Part shown: positions 8,878 through 18,100 of the stretch, piece after piece | Numbering within the stretch: position 1 is the first letter of the stretch | How the letters are laid out: each line of letters opens with the position of its first letter | Assembly: GCA_039698035.1 (NCBI GenBank) | Contig: JBDKSW010000004.1 | Coordinates: 310,001 to 374,000, forward strand | Length of the DNA: 64,000 bases | Source of the DNA: JAJFUI01 sp039698035 | GTDB taxonomy: Bacteria; Planctomycetota; Planctomycetia; Pirellulales; Thermoguttaceae | Reading direction: 5' to 3' | Notes under the pieces: generated by a model | Database searches by the model: none | What the model saw: the letters and a program-made list of their open reading frames with translations, nothing else | Told to the model about the DNA's origin: nothing | Made by a program: the position numbers and the translations under genes

Positions 8878-9447
8878 TCACCGCCTCTGGATCATGCCGT
8901 CCTCGTGGGCCGCGATCAGCACGTCCACCGGCCACCCTTCTCCATCGTAGGACTCGCGCTCAAAGTACGTCGACTTGAACTGCGTCTCCGACAGCCCGGC
9001 GTTCGGAAACGTCGGCGTCGCGTCATCCGCCTGCGGTCCCGGCGAGCCCGGCGCGGCTGGCCTTGGCGGCTCGGCGCCCGGCGCCGGCAGCGACTCGGCC
9101 GGTCGATCGACCGGCTTTCCGTTGTCAGGCGCACCGACCGGCGGTTGCCACGGCATCGGCGATTGTTGAAGCGTGGGCGGTTGCGGTGAAACCGGTGGTT
9201 GCTCAACAGCCGGTGGCGGCTGCACCGGAGGCGGCGACTCGATCGTTGCCGGCTGCGCATCGCAGAATGGCCACGGATGCCAGCACGTTGGATGGAATCC
9301 AAAGTAAGGGTCGCAGGCCACAGTCTCCTGAACCGCCGGTTGCTTGGCCGAGACCCAAGTCCCGTTGGTCGAACACCCGGCAACGCAGCACAGCAGCAAC
9401 GCCGCAGCCGCAGCAAGCATCACAGTCTTGTCCGTTGGTCGGCTCAT
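8878..9447 (-). CDS. Proline-rich lipoprotein of unknown function
   Basis: A predicted lipoprotein of 189 residues from the ATG ending at 9447. It opens with a lipoprotein signal (MSRPTDKTVMLAAAAALLLC, lipobox CVAGC). The mature part carries DPYFGFHPTCWHPWP, a Cys/Trp motif I associate with planctomycete envelope proteins. A long Pro/Gln-rich disordered segment follows, then a conserved-looking C-terminal tail. The frame is open 15 codons further upstream. It lies 46 bp downstream of the Wza-like export gene on the same strand, so it may be an accessory of that export complex (inference). Confidence 0.65.
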   Translation of the reverse strand: MSRPTDKTVMLAAAAALLLCCVAGCSTNGTWVSAKQPAVQETVACDPYFGFHPTCWHPWPFCDAQPATIESPPPVQPPPAVEQPPVSPQPPTLQQSPMPWQPPVGAPDNGKPVDRPAESLPAPGAEPPRPAAPGSPGPQADDATPTFPNAGLSETQFKSTYFERESYDGEGWPVDVLIAAHEDGMIQRR

Positions 9448-9493
9448 TGCAGTCGTGTTCGGTTTCCAAGGAAGCCAGAAGTGATGGGTCACC

Positions 9494-10573
9494 CTAGAAG
9501 GTCGATTGCGGGTTTCCGCCCCCCTTCAACACAGGCCCCGAAAATCGCGTCGCCGTGCCGACGCCGAGCAACGAGAATCCCATGATGCGCTCCAGCGGCG
9601 CCGTGATCTTGGCGATGCCCGTATCCAACGCGATCAGCCGATCCTCGGCAATGAACACACGATCGCCCGGCAAGATCTGATAGTTCGTGCACGCCGATGC
9701 CTGAGCCGTGATGTCCTCCCACTTGACCGGCAGCACCTGGACCTTGCCCGGCTGATCCGTCGGCCTCGCAATCCAGATTCTCTTCGACGACACCTGCTGG
9801 AGACCGTTGACCTGCGAGATGGCGTCCAAGATGGTCTCATTGCCCGTCACCGGGAATCGATACACGCCGTCGCCGAGCCCCGCACCTTGAATGACCAGGT
9901 AGTAGACCTTGCTGTTGTAGGCAAAGACATCCAGCGAAATTTCCGGGTCTTCCAGATATTTCGAAAGGTATTGCTGAATGGCCATCTTCGCGTCGGCGAT
10001 CGTCATGCCAACGACCGACACGCTGCCGTAACTGCCGAGCGTCACCGTTCCGTCCGGTCCCACGAGATGTTGACCGGCGATCTGTTGCTTTGCGGCCGTA
10101 TCGGCCAGCTCGGCGGCAACCACGGGTGTCTGCAAAAACCCTCGCAGATGTTTACTGATCGCCGCTTCGGCTTGCTCGACCGTCATGCCGCCGACCTTCA
10201 CCGATCCATAATGCGGCCCCAGCTTGAGCAGCCCGCCCGGCTCCACCGTATAAATGCCCGAGATCGGCGCCTCGGGAAGCGTCCCCTGCACCTGAAGCCC
10301 AATCATGTCGAGTGTCCGGAGGTGATACGGGGGCCTCGGCACGACGTGAATCGCGTCGATCAGAAGCACGTCCGGCGGCTCGATCACGTAGGTCGGCAAC
10401 ACCACCTTGGCCAACTCGCGGGGCACCGGCCGCTGCGCCGGCCCTGGCGGCACGTCAGCCGCCGCGGGCATCTGCTGGTCCGGTCGCTGCTGCACCGTCT
10501 GGCAGCCGCCAGCCGCCAAGACGACCAGCAGCGCCACCAAAGACACCCGCGGATAAGGCTGAAGAAAACGCAT
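9494..10573 (-). CDS. Wza-like polysaccharide export lipoprotein
   Basis: A 359-residue predicted outer-membrane lipoprotein with lipobox LAAGGC. A polysaccharide-export domain begins at YVIEPPDVLLIDAIHVVPRP. The segments GIYTVEPGGLLKLGPHYGSV and HLVGPDGTVTLGSYGSVSVV are two copies of the export-domain pattern. SLBB-like segments follow (KVYYLVIQGAGLGDGVYRFP; NYQILPGDRVFIAED). Wza-type proteins form the pore for capsule or exopolysaccharide export and work with Wzz/BY-kinases such as the one at 1842-4145. The duplicated export unit is longer than in E. coli-type Wza domains. Start chosen at the ATG ending at 10573 to give the lipoprotein signal. Confidence 0.9.
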   Translation of the reverse strand: MRFLQPYPRVSLVALLVVLAAGGCQTVQQRPDQQMPAAADVPPGPAQRPVPRELAKVVLPTYVIEPPDVLLIDAIHVVPRPPYHLRTLDMIGLQVQGTLPEAPISGIYTVEPGGLLKLGPHYGSVKVGGMTVEQAEAAISKHLRGFLQTPVVAAELADTAAKQQIAGQHLVGPDGTVTLGSYGSVSVVGMTIADAKMAIQQYLSKYLEDPEISLDVFAYNSKVYYLVIQGAGLGDGVYRFPVTGNETILDAISQVNGLQQVSSKRIWIARPTDQPGKVQVLPVKWEDITAQASACTNYQILPGDRVFIAEDRLIALDTGIAKITAPLERIMGFSLLGVGTATRFSGPVLKGGGNPQSTF

Positions 10574-11084
10574 CGTATTGTGTCCTGGACCGGAACGCCC
10601 GCAAACGCAAAAACAGCACTTCGCCAACAACCCTTTCTTTCCTGCAATTCGGCACAAGCATTAAAACCACTTCATTCACACCCCGCTGGCCGTTACGGAA
10701 TAAACCCGCCTGCGGTCGGGATACTCCGATCAGCAAAGCCAGACAAGCTGCGCCGATCTTGCCGGCAACATCGCCACAGTCCGCCAGGGGCCCGCCCCAA
10801 CACCGGACTGGCCACCAGACAAAGACACCCCAGACCACCCACACCGCCAGCCCGCATGACATTCCGTGCGATTCTGACATTGACCCGACTCACAAGGTAT
10901 CTATAATCCGCCCGATTCTCCTGCGCCCCGGTCCTTGGGGCGAAGCCCCGCCGCGTCACCCAAGCGGCGAATGTCTTCGCACAACCGGCAAAGTTTATGA
11001 AAAAGGAATAATCAAACCATCGCGGCGGTTCGATCCTAACTGATGGTGCTCACTCTCCCGTCTACTCGGAAGGATTTCGGAGCC
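10574..11084. other. Divergent intergenic region, export lipoprotein / S-G-P-Y-rich lipoprotein
   Basis: This 511-bp gap lies between oppositely oriented lipoprotein genes. It contains a near-consensus promoter reading right (10880-10907), implying a leader of about 170 nt before the 11085 start. The left half has no clear minus-strand promoter. No tRNA, riboswitch or conserved ORF was recognised. Confidence 0.5.
10880..10907 (+). promoter_or_regulatory. Strong sigma-70-type promoter
   Basis: TTGACC (10880-10885), a 16-bp spacer and a perfect TATAAT (10902-10907). The expected start near 10914 would drive the lipoprotein gene at 11085 after a leader of about 170 nt. Confidence 0.65.
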
Positions 11085-12485
11085 ATGCGAGCCAACATCG
11101 CGCGAACTGTTTTGGCACTATTCACCACCGCTGCCCTGACGGGCTGCTACAGCAACGGCAGCTGGAGCTCCCCAAATCTGTGCTTCTGGAAAAGCAACCC
11201 CTTTCCGAGCAACGCAGGCGCAACGCCGAGCGGTGTCGGCACACCCGTAAAACCGTCCACCCTGGCCTCGAACCAGACGACCACAACGGCCCCGATTGTC
11301 ACCCAGGGGACGCCGAGCAGCTTGGCCTCGTCCGCAGCCGCCTCGACCAACACGTCGCGCGGTTACACGGCCCCGGCCACCGGCTATCCGAACCCCTACG
11401 CTAGCTCGAACACGGCCGCCGCCGGCTATCAGAACACGCAGACGCCAACCGGCTCGCCAAGCTACGGCGCGCCGACGGCGCCAACCTACACGGCCAGCAC
11501 GGCCGGCATCCCAGGCGCAGGCGCCTATGGCACGCCGACTTCCTCGGCCGCACGCACGACGAGCCCCTATGGCGGCGCGACTTCGACCACGGCCGCCCCG
11601 TCAAGCTACGGTTCCTACGGAAACACGACCGCCTCCAACGCCACGCCTGCCTCGACGACGCCCTACGGCGGCGCCAGCAGCTACGCGAACCCGGCCTCCT
11701 CCTGCAACAACACAACCGCCGGCGCCGGGTACAATGCGTGCAATGCGGGCAACTGCTCGACCGCCGGCGCCTATGCCAACCCGGTCCGGCCGGCCGGCTA
11801 CCCAGCCAACGACTCCAGCCGCTACGGCACGAGCGGCTACAACAGTGGCGTTGCGCCAGCCACCGGCTACGGCGCCAGCACCACCGCCAGCAGCTACGGC
11901 ACGCCGTCCTCGACCACCGCACCGATCACCGGCGACCGCTACGCCCCAGCCACGGGCGGATCGACCATCGCTGGCAATCGCAACGCCTCGACCGCCCCGG
12001 CGTCCACCGTCGGCGCTGGCAGCTATCCGTCGTCGAGCTACAACCCAAACTATGGCATGCCGCCAGCCGCGTCCGGCAATTCGAGTTACTCGACTCCAGC
12101 CAACACCAACGCTTCGCCATACACGGCCCCTGCCGGTTCAGGCAGCCCGAGTTATTCGTCTCCGACCGGCTCCAGCTACTCACCGCCTGCCAACTCGGCG
12201 AACTGGTCCAGCGCCGCGCCGGCCGGTTCGGGCAGCTCGGGTAATGTGCCGCCAGCCAACTCCAGCTACTCGCCCCCTGCCGGCTCCAACGTTTCGACGA
12301 CCGGCACGCCGACGGCCACCAATAGCGGCGACCCGTCCGCCTACCGCCCTGGCAGCACCAGCGAGTACACGCCCGCTCGCACGACCGACACCTCGACCAG
12401 CAACCCATCGGCTTCCACACCGCCGATCACCACCACCGGCTCGTCGAACAACTCGGTGCCGCCAGCGGCCAACCCGGGTATGTGA
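11085..12485 (+). CDS. Low-complexity Ser/Thr/Gly/Ala/Pro/Tyr-rich lipoprotein
   Basis: A 466-residue predicted lipoprotein (MRANIARTVLALFTTAALTG with a lipobox Cys directly after). A short ordered N-terminal part contains SWSSPNLCFWKSNPFPSN. The remaining 400 residues are almost entirely S, T, G, A, P, N and Y, with degenerate repeats such as SSYGTPSS, SYSPPANS and ATGYGAST. This suggests a long disordered surface stalk or adhesive/matrix polypeptide. The ATG at 11085 gives the signal; the frame is open for 14 more codons. It is transcribed from the promoter at 10880-10907. No enzymatic domain is visible and function is unknown. Such sequences align spuriously, so database hits need care. 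Confidence 0.7.
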   Translation: MRANIARTVLALFTTAALTGCYSNGSWSSPNLCFWKSNPFPSNAGATPSGVGTPVKPSTLASNQTTTTAPIVTQGTPSSLASSAAASTNTSRGYTAPATGYPNPYASSNTAAAGYQNTQTPTGSPSYGAPTAPTYTASTAGIPGAGAYGTPTSSAARTTSPYGGATSTTAAPSSYGSYGNTTASNATPASTTPYGGASSYANPASSCNNTTAGAGYNACNAGNCSTAGAYANPVRPAGYPANDSSRYGTSGYNSGVAPATGYGASTTASSYGTPSSTTAPITGDRYAPATGGSTIAGNRNASTAPASTVGAGSYPSSSYNPNYGMPPAASGNSSYSTPANTNASPYTAPAGSGSPSYSSPTGSSYSPPANSANWSSAAPAGSGSSGNVPPANSSYSPPAGSNVSTTGTPTATNSGDPSAYRPGSTSEYTPARTTDTSTSNPSASTPPITTTGSSNNSVPPAANPGM

Positions 12486-12522
12486 CGTCAGCCACTCCTA
12501 ACAGCCTCCAGAACTTGGTATC

Positions 12523-14334
12523 ATGGATACCAAGGTCCCCGACCCGCGGGGATCACGCTGGAGTGATGCCTTGCTGATCGGCCCTGTGCTCACGCGTGAA
12601 ATAGCCATTTCGCCCCGCCGGGCGAGAGTCTATGTTGCGCGCACCGCTTACGGTCTGGGCCTCCTCGTCCTGATGAGCACGGCTTGGCTCGTGTTCACGG
12701 GGACGCAACTGGTTCGCGACGTGGGCGATCTCGCCCGATTCGGCACGATCCTGTTTCAGATCCTCGCCCCGCTGCAATTGGCCCTGGCCATCTTCTTCTC
12801 GGCCTTGCTGGCAGCAAGCGAAGTTGCTCACGAAAAAGACCGCCGGACGCTCATCCTCCTGTTGGTCACCCACCTTTCCAACTCCGAGTTGGTGCTCGGC
12901 AAGTTGCTCGCCAGTCTGTTGGGCGTCCTGGTCGTCCTTTGCGCCGGTGTGCCCATCTTTCTCTGCGTTGCCCTGCTGGGCGGCGTCTCTCATGGCCAGA
13001 TCGCTCGCGCCATGGCCATCACGTTGGCAACCGCGATCTGCTGTGGCAGCCTCGGCTCGACCCTGGCGCTGTGGCGCGAAAAGACCTTCCAATCGCTCGC
13101 AATGACCGTGCTGATCCTCGTTCTTTGGCTGGCCGCCGGAGAAGCGCTTGCCACGGGCGTCTTTGGCGAGACGATTCTCGGACTGCCCGCCCGAACGCTC
13201 GCGATCGGCCTCAGCCCCTGGCAAGCCATCCTCGAGGCGGCCCGGCCCTGCGTCCACCACCAGCCAACGCTGGGTTGGCTGGGCACGCCCGTTCATCTGT
13301 TTCTGCTTTGCACGGGGGTTTTCGCCGTAGCGATCAACGCCGTGGCCATCGCGATGGTTCGAGTCTGGAACCCGTCGAAGGAAGCGGTCGCCGCCAGCCC
13401 CGACCAGGGCGAGCCGGTCTCCAACGAATCGACCGCGGTTGTTGCGAAGCGGCCGCTCGGCAAGACCCGCCGCGTCTGGGACAACCCCATTGCTTGGCGC
13501 GAGATTCGCACCTGGGCCTACGGTCGGAAGATTCTCGTCGTGCGTCTCGTGTACCTGCTGTTTTTCGCGATCTCGGCACTCGCACTGGATTGGATAAGCC
13601 ACGGTGGACAACTGGCCGCCTTCGGCCAGGGCGCCTGGGTGCTCGCGCCGCTGATGCTCCTCAGCCTGGTCCTCGTGAACGCCCAAGCCGTCACGTCCAT
13701 CACGAGCGAACGCGATGTCCGCGCCCTCGATCTGCTGCTGGTCACCGATTTAACGCCGAAGGAAATTGTCTACGGCAAACTGGGCGGCGTCCTATACAAC
13801 ACCAAAGAAATGGTGCTGCTGCCGATGTTGCTCTGCGCGGGACTTTGGTGGACAGGCCTGCTAAGCCTCGAAAACTTCTTCTACCTGGCCGGCGGCCTGG
13901 CCGTGCTCTATCTGTTCGCCGCCACCGTGGGCCTTCACCTGGGAATGAGCTACGCCAATTCGGGCGCGGCGGTTGCGACAAGCCTGGGCACAATCTTTTT
14001 CCTGTCGGTCGGCGTGGCCGTCTGCATGCGCATCATGATGGCCTTCAGCGGATCGCCCAACGCGCAGTTTCTCCCATTCTTCGCCTTCATGGTGTTCGGC
14101 GGCGTCGGGCTCTACGCCGTGCTCGGACTTCGCAACCCGTCGACGGCAATCGGCTGGGCGTCGTTCCTTTGCCCGTTCGCCACCTTCTATGCGATCACCA
14201 GCTACCTGTTGCAATCGCCGCTGGCGGCATTCCTCGTTACGGTGGCCGCCTACGGATTCACGATCGCCGCAATGCTCGTTCCGGCGATCTGCGAGTTCGA
14301 CGTCGCAACGGGTCGAACGACGGCCGATGAATGA
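12523..14334 (+). CDS. ABC-2 type transporter permease, internally duplicated
   Basis: A 603-residue protein with about twelve hydrophobic segments. The cytoplasmic signature of ABC-2 permeases occurs twice: EKDRRTLILLLVTHLSNSEL with VLGKL at 104-127, and ERDVRALDLLLVTDLTPKEI with VYGKL at 396-420. The protein therefore looks like two permease halves fused in tandem, with a hydrophilic linker around 285-330. ABC-2 permeases move lipids, polysaccharides or drugs using a separate ATPase, but no ATPase gene is next to it. It begins 37 bp after the lipoprotein gene on the same strand. The substrate cannot be judged from the sequence. Confidence 0.8.
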   Translation: MDTKVPDPRGSRWSDALLIGPVLTREIAISPRRARVYVARTAYGLGLLVLMSTAWLVFTGTQLVRDVGDLARFGTILFQILAPLQLALAIFFSALLAASEVAHEKDRRTLILLLVTHLSNSELVLGKLLASLLGVLVVLCAGVPIFLCVALLGGVSHGQIARAMAITLATAICCGSLGSTLALWREKTFQSLAMTVLILVLWLAAGEALATGVFGETILGLPARTLAIGLSPWQAILEAARPCVHHQPTLGWLGTPVHLFLLCTGVFAVAINAVAIAMVRVWNPSKEAVAASPDQGEPVSNESTAVVAKRPLGKTRRVWDNPIAWREIRTWAYGRKILVVRLVYLLFFAISALALDWISHGGQLAAFGQGAWVLAPLMLLSLVLVNAQAVTSITSERDVRALDLLLVTDLTPKEIVYGKLGGVLYNTKEMVLLPMLLCAGLWWTGLLSLENFFYLAGGLAVLYLFAATVGLHLGMSYANSGAAVATSLGTIFFLSVGVAVCMRIMMAFSGSPNAQFLPFFAFMVFGGVGLYAVLGLRNPSTAIGWASFLCPFATFYAITSYLLQSPLAAFLVTVAAYGFTIAAMLVPAICEFDVATGRTTADE

Positions 14335-14343
14335 CCGAAGAAT

Positions 14344-14361
14344 GTCGCGCCCCTGCGCGAC
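14344..14361. terminator. Terminator-like hairpin between convergent genes
   Basis: GTCGCGC (14344-14350), loop CCCT and GCGCGAC (14355-14361) form a perfect 7-bp stem. It lies between the permease stop (14334) and the end of the leftward 85-residue gene (14390). No T-tract follows on either strand. Confidence 0.5.
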
Positions 14362-14389
14362 GGTTGGACATCGAACGGCGCCAGGATGC

Positions 14390-14647
14390 CTACCGTCGGT
14401 AGCCCAGCGACTTGACGACCGCCAACATCTCCTCGAACGTGATGAAGCGGCGACGATGGACCAGCTTGTACTGGTCGATCGCATGGGCCAGCTCGGCCGC
14501 GTCAGGCGATAGGCCCTCGTGCGAATTGCCAAACTGACGCCGCTCGCAAACCGGCGCCCGCTCGACCGCCGCGGGACTGCGACGATCCGTGAAACCCACG
14601 GGGGCTGTGGACGACGCCATCGAGGCCGATTCCGTTGCCTGGGACAT
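14390..14647 (-). CDS. Small conserved planctomycete-type protein
   Basis: An 85-residue protein from the ATG ending at 14647. The first half is Ser/Ala/Arg-rich and probably disordered. The second half is a compact basic helical unit: LSPDAAELAHAIDQYKLVHR, RRFITFEEMLAVVKSLGYRR. From memory the pattern A-I-D-x-Y-K-x-x-H-R-R-R-F-I-T is shared by short ORFs in several planctomycetes. The basic helices could bind nucleic acid, but no named domain is recognised. It is convergent with the permease, with a hairpin between them. Confidence 0.6.
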   Translation of the reverse strand: MSQATESASMASSTAPVGFTDRRSPAAVERAPVCERRQFGNSHEGLSPDAAELAHAIDQYKLVHRRRFITFEEMLAVVKSLGYRR

Positions 14648-14904
14648 TCCTTCGCTCCTTAACCGCTTTCTCCGACCCAAACCAGCTAGCCTTCCAATCA
14701 ATCTTAGCTCGGAGACTCGCGCCCGACGCCCACCGGGGGCGAAAAACGCACGCCGACCATAACGCAAAAATCGTTTGTAGCGACCACTCCGGCCTCACTC
14801 GCGTGCCGCGAAAACGCCCGCAAACCACAACGGCCGCAAACACAATCGCCATAACATAAGGCTACAACGGCAGTTAGGGCAGCCGCCATCCCCGCCAACC
14901 CGCC

Positions 14905-14933
14905 TTGATCCATCGACCGCCGCCTCCTATAAT
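14905..14933 (+). promoter_or_regulatory. Strong sigma-70-type promoter of the lptD-like gene
   Basis: TTGATC (14905-14910), a 17-bp spacer and a perfect TATAAT (14928-14933). Transcription would start near 14940, leaving a long untranslated leader before the LptD-like start. Confidence 0.65.
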
Positions 14934-15002
14934 CTCGCCGCGCCAAAGAGGCAACTTTTTCGCGCAACAACTTCCGTCTCTTCGTCTTGCGGTTTCACTC
15001 GA

Positions 15003-15028
15003 ACCGACCTCGCCCCCGGGCGGTCGGT
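15003..15028 (+). promoter_or_regulatory. Hairpin in the lptD-like leader
   Basis: ACCGACC (15003-15009) pairs with GGTCGGT (15022-15028), and inner GCC/GGC pairs extend the stem after a 2-nt bulge. It lies about 65 nt into the predicted leader. It could act in attenuation or mRNA stability; no known riboswitch family was recognised. Confidence 0.35.
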
Positions 15029-15167
15029 CCGGCGGAGCAAGGATCCTTCTCTGATCAATCGAGTTGGCGAACTACCGGCCCGTGTCGGGCGCGCCCTGCG
15101 GTCGCTGCGCGCAAGCGGAGATGCCGCGCGCCCAGGCCGTGAAGCGGTCGTGCATGGCGCGTTGAAC

Positions 15168-18100
15168 ATGGAACCGCGCGCGAACGCCGCGACGCTTTTC
15201 CATTCTCGCGTTTTCAGTGTCAACCTGCCGCTTGTTGTCGCGTTCCTGCTTCTTGCCGCGTGGGTCGCCCCCGCCTTCGCACAAGTAGGTCTCCCGTCAC
15301 CAAACGCGGTCGAGCCAATTTCCATCACTGCGCCGGTCGGCAATCAGTGGCAGCTCGGCTCCTACGAGGTCTGGCTCCTTCGCGGCGGCTGCGTCATCCG
15401 GCAAGGCCAACACACGGCCCACGCGCGCGAAGCCGTCCTCTGGATCGATCGGGCCGAGCCGACCGATCCGCGTCCGAACAAGGTGATCGCCTATCTCGAA
15501 GGTGACGTGCAGATCACGGCCGACGCGCGACCGGGCACGCCAAAGCTGACCGACCAGACTTGGTTCGGCCGCTTCCTGACCGCCGGCCACGTGGAGGTGC
15601 GCGCCGCCCAGTCGTTCGGTCGTCCCGCGACACTCCCGGCCATCTATTGGCGCGGCATGGAACGGCGCACGCCAGATACGGTCCCTGATGGCGGCGCCGT
15701 CACGCCCGCACAATACGCCGGCCCCATGCCAGGCCCCACCGCATCGCCCAGCGCCGCGCCGGCCAACGCGCCGCCCCTCACGCCCGCGCCCGCCCTGGCG
15801 CCTGCGCCCACGACCACGGTGACTCCTCCGGCAACCCCGGCGGCGCCCGGCAAGCCGGCCCCGTGCGGCGCTCGACGCATTCGGGTCTTCCCGCGCAGCA
15901 ACGTCCCGGTCAACGGCGAGTTCCGCTCCGATCCGAACACCAATCAGCAGGTCGCGTGGATCGATTCGGGCGTCAACGTGATCGTCGATGTCACCGGCGG
16001 CCCGGCGGCCCTCGGCGACCTCGGCGCCGTCGACATCTCGGCCGATCGCGTCGTCATCTGGACCAGCGGGCTGCAAGGCCTCGACGTCGGCCGGCCAACC
16101 ACCCAGGACCAGCGAACGCCGCTCGAGTTCTATCTGGAAGGGAACATTGTCTTTCGCCAGGGCGAGCGAACGATCTACGCCGACCGCATGTACTACGACG
16201 TCCTGAACCACGTCGGCACCGTGCTCAACGCCGACGTGTTGACGCCCGTCCGAAGCTACCAGGGCCTCTTGCGATTGCACGCCGACGTGCTCCAGCAAAC
16301 TGGCCCCGATCGCTACTTCGCCCAAAACGCCTTCATCACGCCAAGCCGGATGGGCGAGCCGACGTTTCGCCTCCAAGGCAGCGACGTCTACTTCGAGGAC
16401 ATCCAGCATCCGGTCATCGACCCGTTGACCGATCGCCCGATGGTCGATCCGGTCACCGGACAGCCGGTCATCGAACATCAAAGGCTGGCCACCGCGGACA
16501 ACGATTTCATCTATGTCGAGTCGGTGCCCGTCTTCTACTGGCCGCGTCTGGCCACCGATCTGAACGACCCGAGCTACTACCTCCGCCGCGCCACGGCAAA
16601 GCAAGACAAAGTCTTTGGCACCCAAATCCTCACCCGCTGGGACGGCTATCAGTTGCTGGGCGTCAAGAAGAAGCCCGCCGGCACCAACCTCGATGTCTCG
16701 CTCGATTACCTCAGCGACCGGGGCTTTGGCCACGGCGGCACCTTCACCTACGATCGCAAGGATTGCTTCGGCCTCGTCGGACACACGGCCGGTCTGGCCG
16801 ACTACTGGGGCATCCAGGACCAGGGCGTCGATAACCTCGGCAAGGGCCGCAGCGCCGTCCCGCCGGAAAAAGACTATCGCTACCGCCTCTTCTGGCAGCA
16901 CCGCGAGATGTTCGACAACAACCTCCAACTCAGCGCCGAGTTGGGCTGGATCAGCGATCGGAACTTCCTCGAAGAGTATTACAAGAGCGAATGGGAAACG
17001 CTCAAGGACGAAAGCACGGGCGTCGAACTCAAGCAGCTCAACGAAAATCGCTCGTGGAGCATTTCGGCCGACTATCGCCTCAACGATTTCGTCACCGACA
17101 CCAATTGGCTGCCGCGGGCCGACCACTTCATGCTCGGCCAATCGCTCTTCGGCGACGTCTTCACCTGGCACGAACACTCCAGCGCCGGCTATGCCCAGTT
17201 CCGGCACACCAACGTGCCGGAAAACGCCAGCGACGGCAGCGTCACCGGCGCGGCCGGGGCGTTCAATTACCTGCCGTGGGAACAGCACGACGTCGCGGGC
17301 GGCCGGCTCTCGACCCGCCACGAACTCGATTGGCCCATCCAACTCGGCATCGCCAAGATCGTTCCGTTCGCCATGGGCGACGCCACCTACTGGAGCCAAG
17401 ATCAGGCAGGCGATCCGCTCACGCGGCTGTTCTGGGAGGCCGGCATCCGCGCGACGATGCCCATGTACTCCGTGGACCCGACCATTACCAGCGAACTGCT
17501 CAACGTTCACGGCATCGCCCACAAAGTCACGTTCGAGCTCGAGGCCGTCTATGCCGAATCGAACGTCAACATGGAAGACCTGCCGCTCTACGACCCGTTG
17601 GACGACAACTCGGTCGAGGCCTGGCGTCGCATCTTCATGACCAATACGTTCGGCGTGCCGTCCCTCATCACCGTCCCGCCAGGCGCGGCGCCCGGCCAGA
17701 CGCTCATCCCGCGACAGTTTGAAGAGCGTCTGTACGCCATGCGCACCGGTCTGCAAAACTGGGTCACCTCGCCAAGCACGGAAGTCGCCGGCGACATGGC
17801 CACGGTCCGACTCGGCGTCGACCAGCGGTGGCAAACCAAACGGGGTCCAGTCGACAATCGCCACATCATCGACTGGATGACCCTCAACACGAACATGACG
17901 TTCTATCCGAACGCCGACCGCGACAACTTCGGCGAGTCGCTCGGCCTTTTGGACTACACCTACGCGTGGCACGTCGGCGACCGGCTGACGCTGATGAGCG
18001 ACGGCATTTTCGATGTGTTCGATCAGGGCCAGAAGATCGTCACCGTTGGCGGCTTCCTCGATCGCCCGCCGCGGGGCAGCCTCTACCTGGGCTTCCGACT

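Larger units (their letters stand above)
14648..15167. other. Intergenic region with the promoter and long leader of the lptD-like gene
   Basis: This roughly 520-bp gap lies between the leftward 85-residue gene and the LptD-like gene. It holds a strong rightward promoter (14905-14933) and a leader of about 220 nt containing a stable hairpin (15003-15028). The left 250 bp show no recognisable gene, RNA or repeat. Confidence 0.5.

Noticed and set aside
11027..11038. tRNA-like T-arm sequence GGTTCGATCC
   Set aside because: No acceptor stem, D-arm or anticodon arm can be formed from the flanking bases.
15297..17972. Long open frame (891 codons) on the minus strand opposite the LptD-like gene
   Set aside because: Composition is Asp/Val/Arg-rich in the way expected of antisense frames in high-GC genes. 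It shows no family motif, while the plus strand has clear LptD features.
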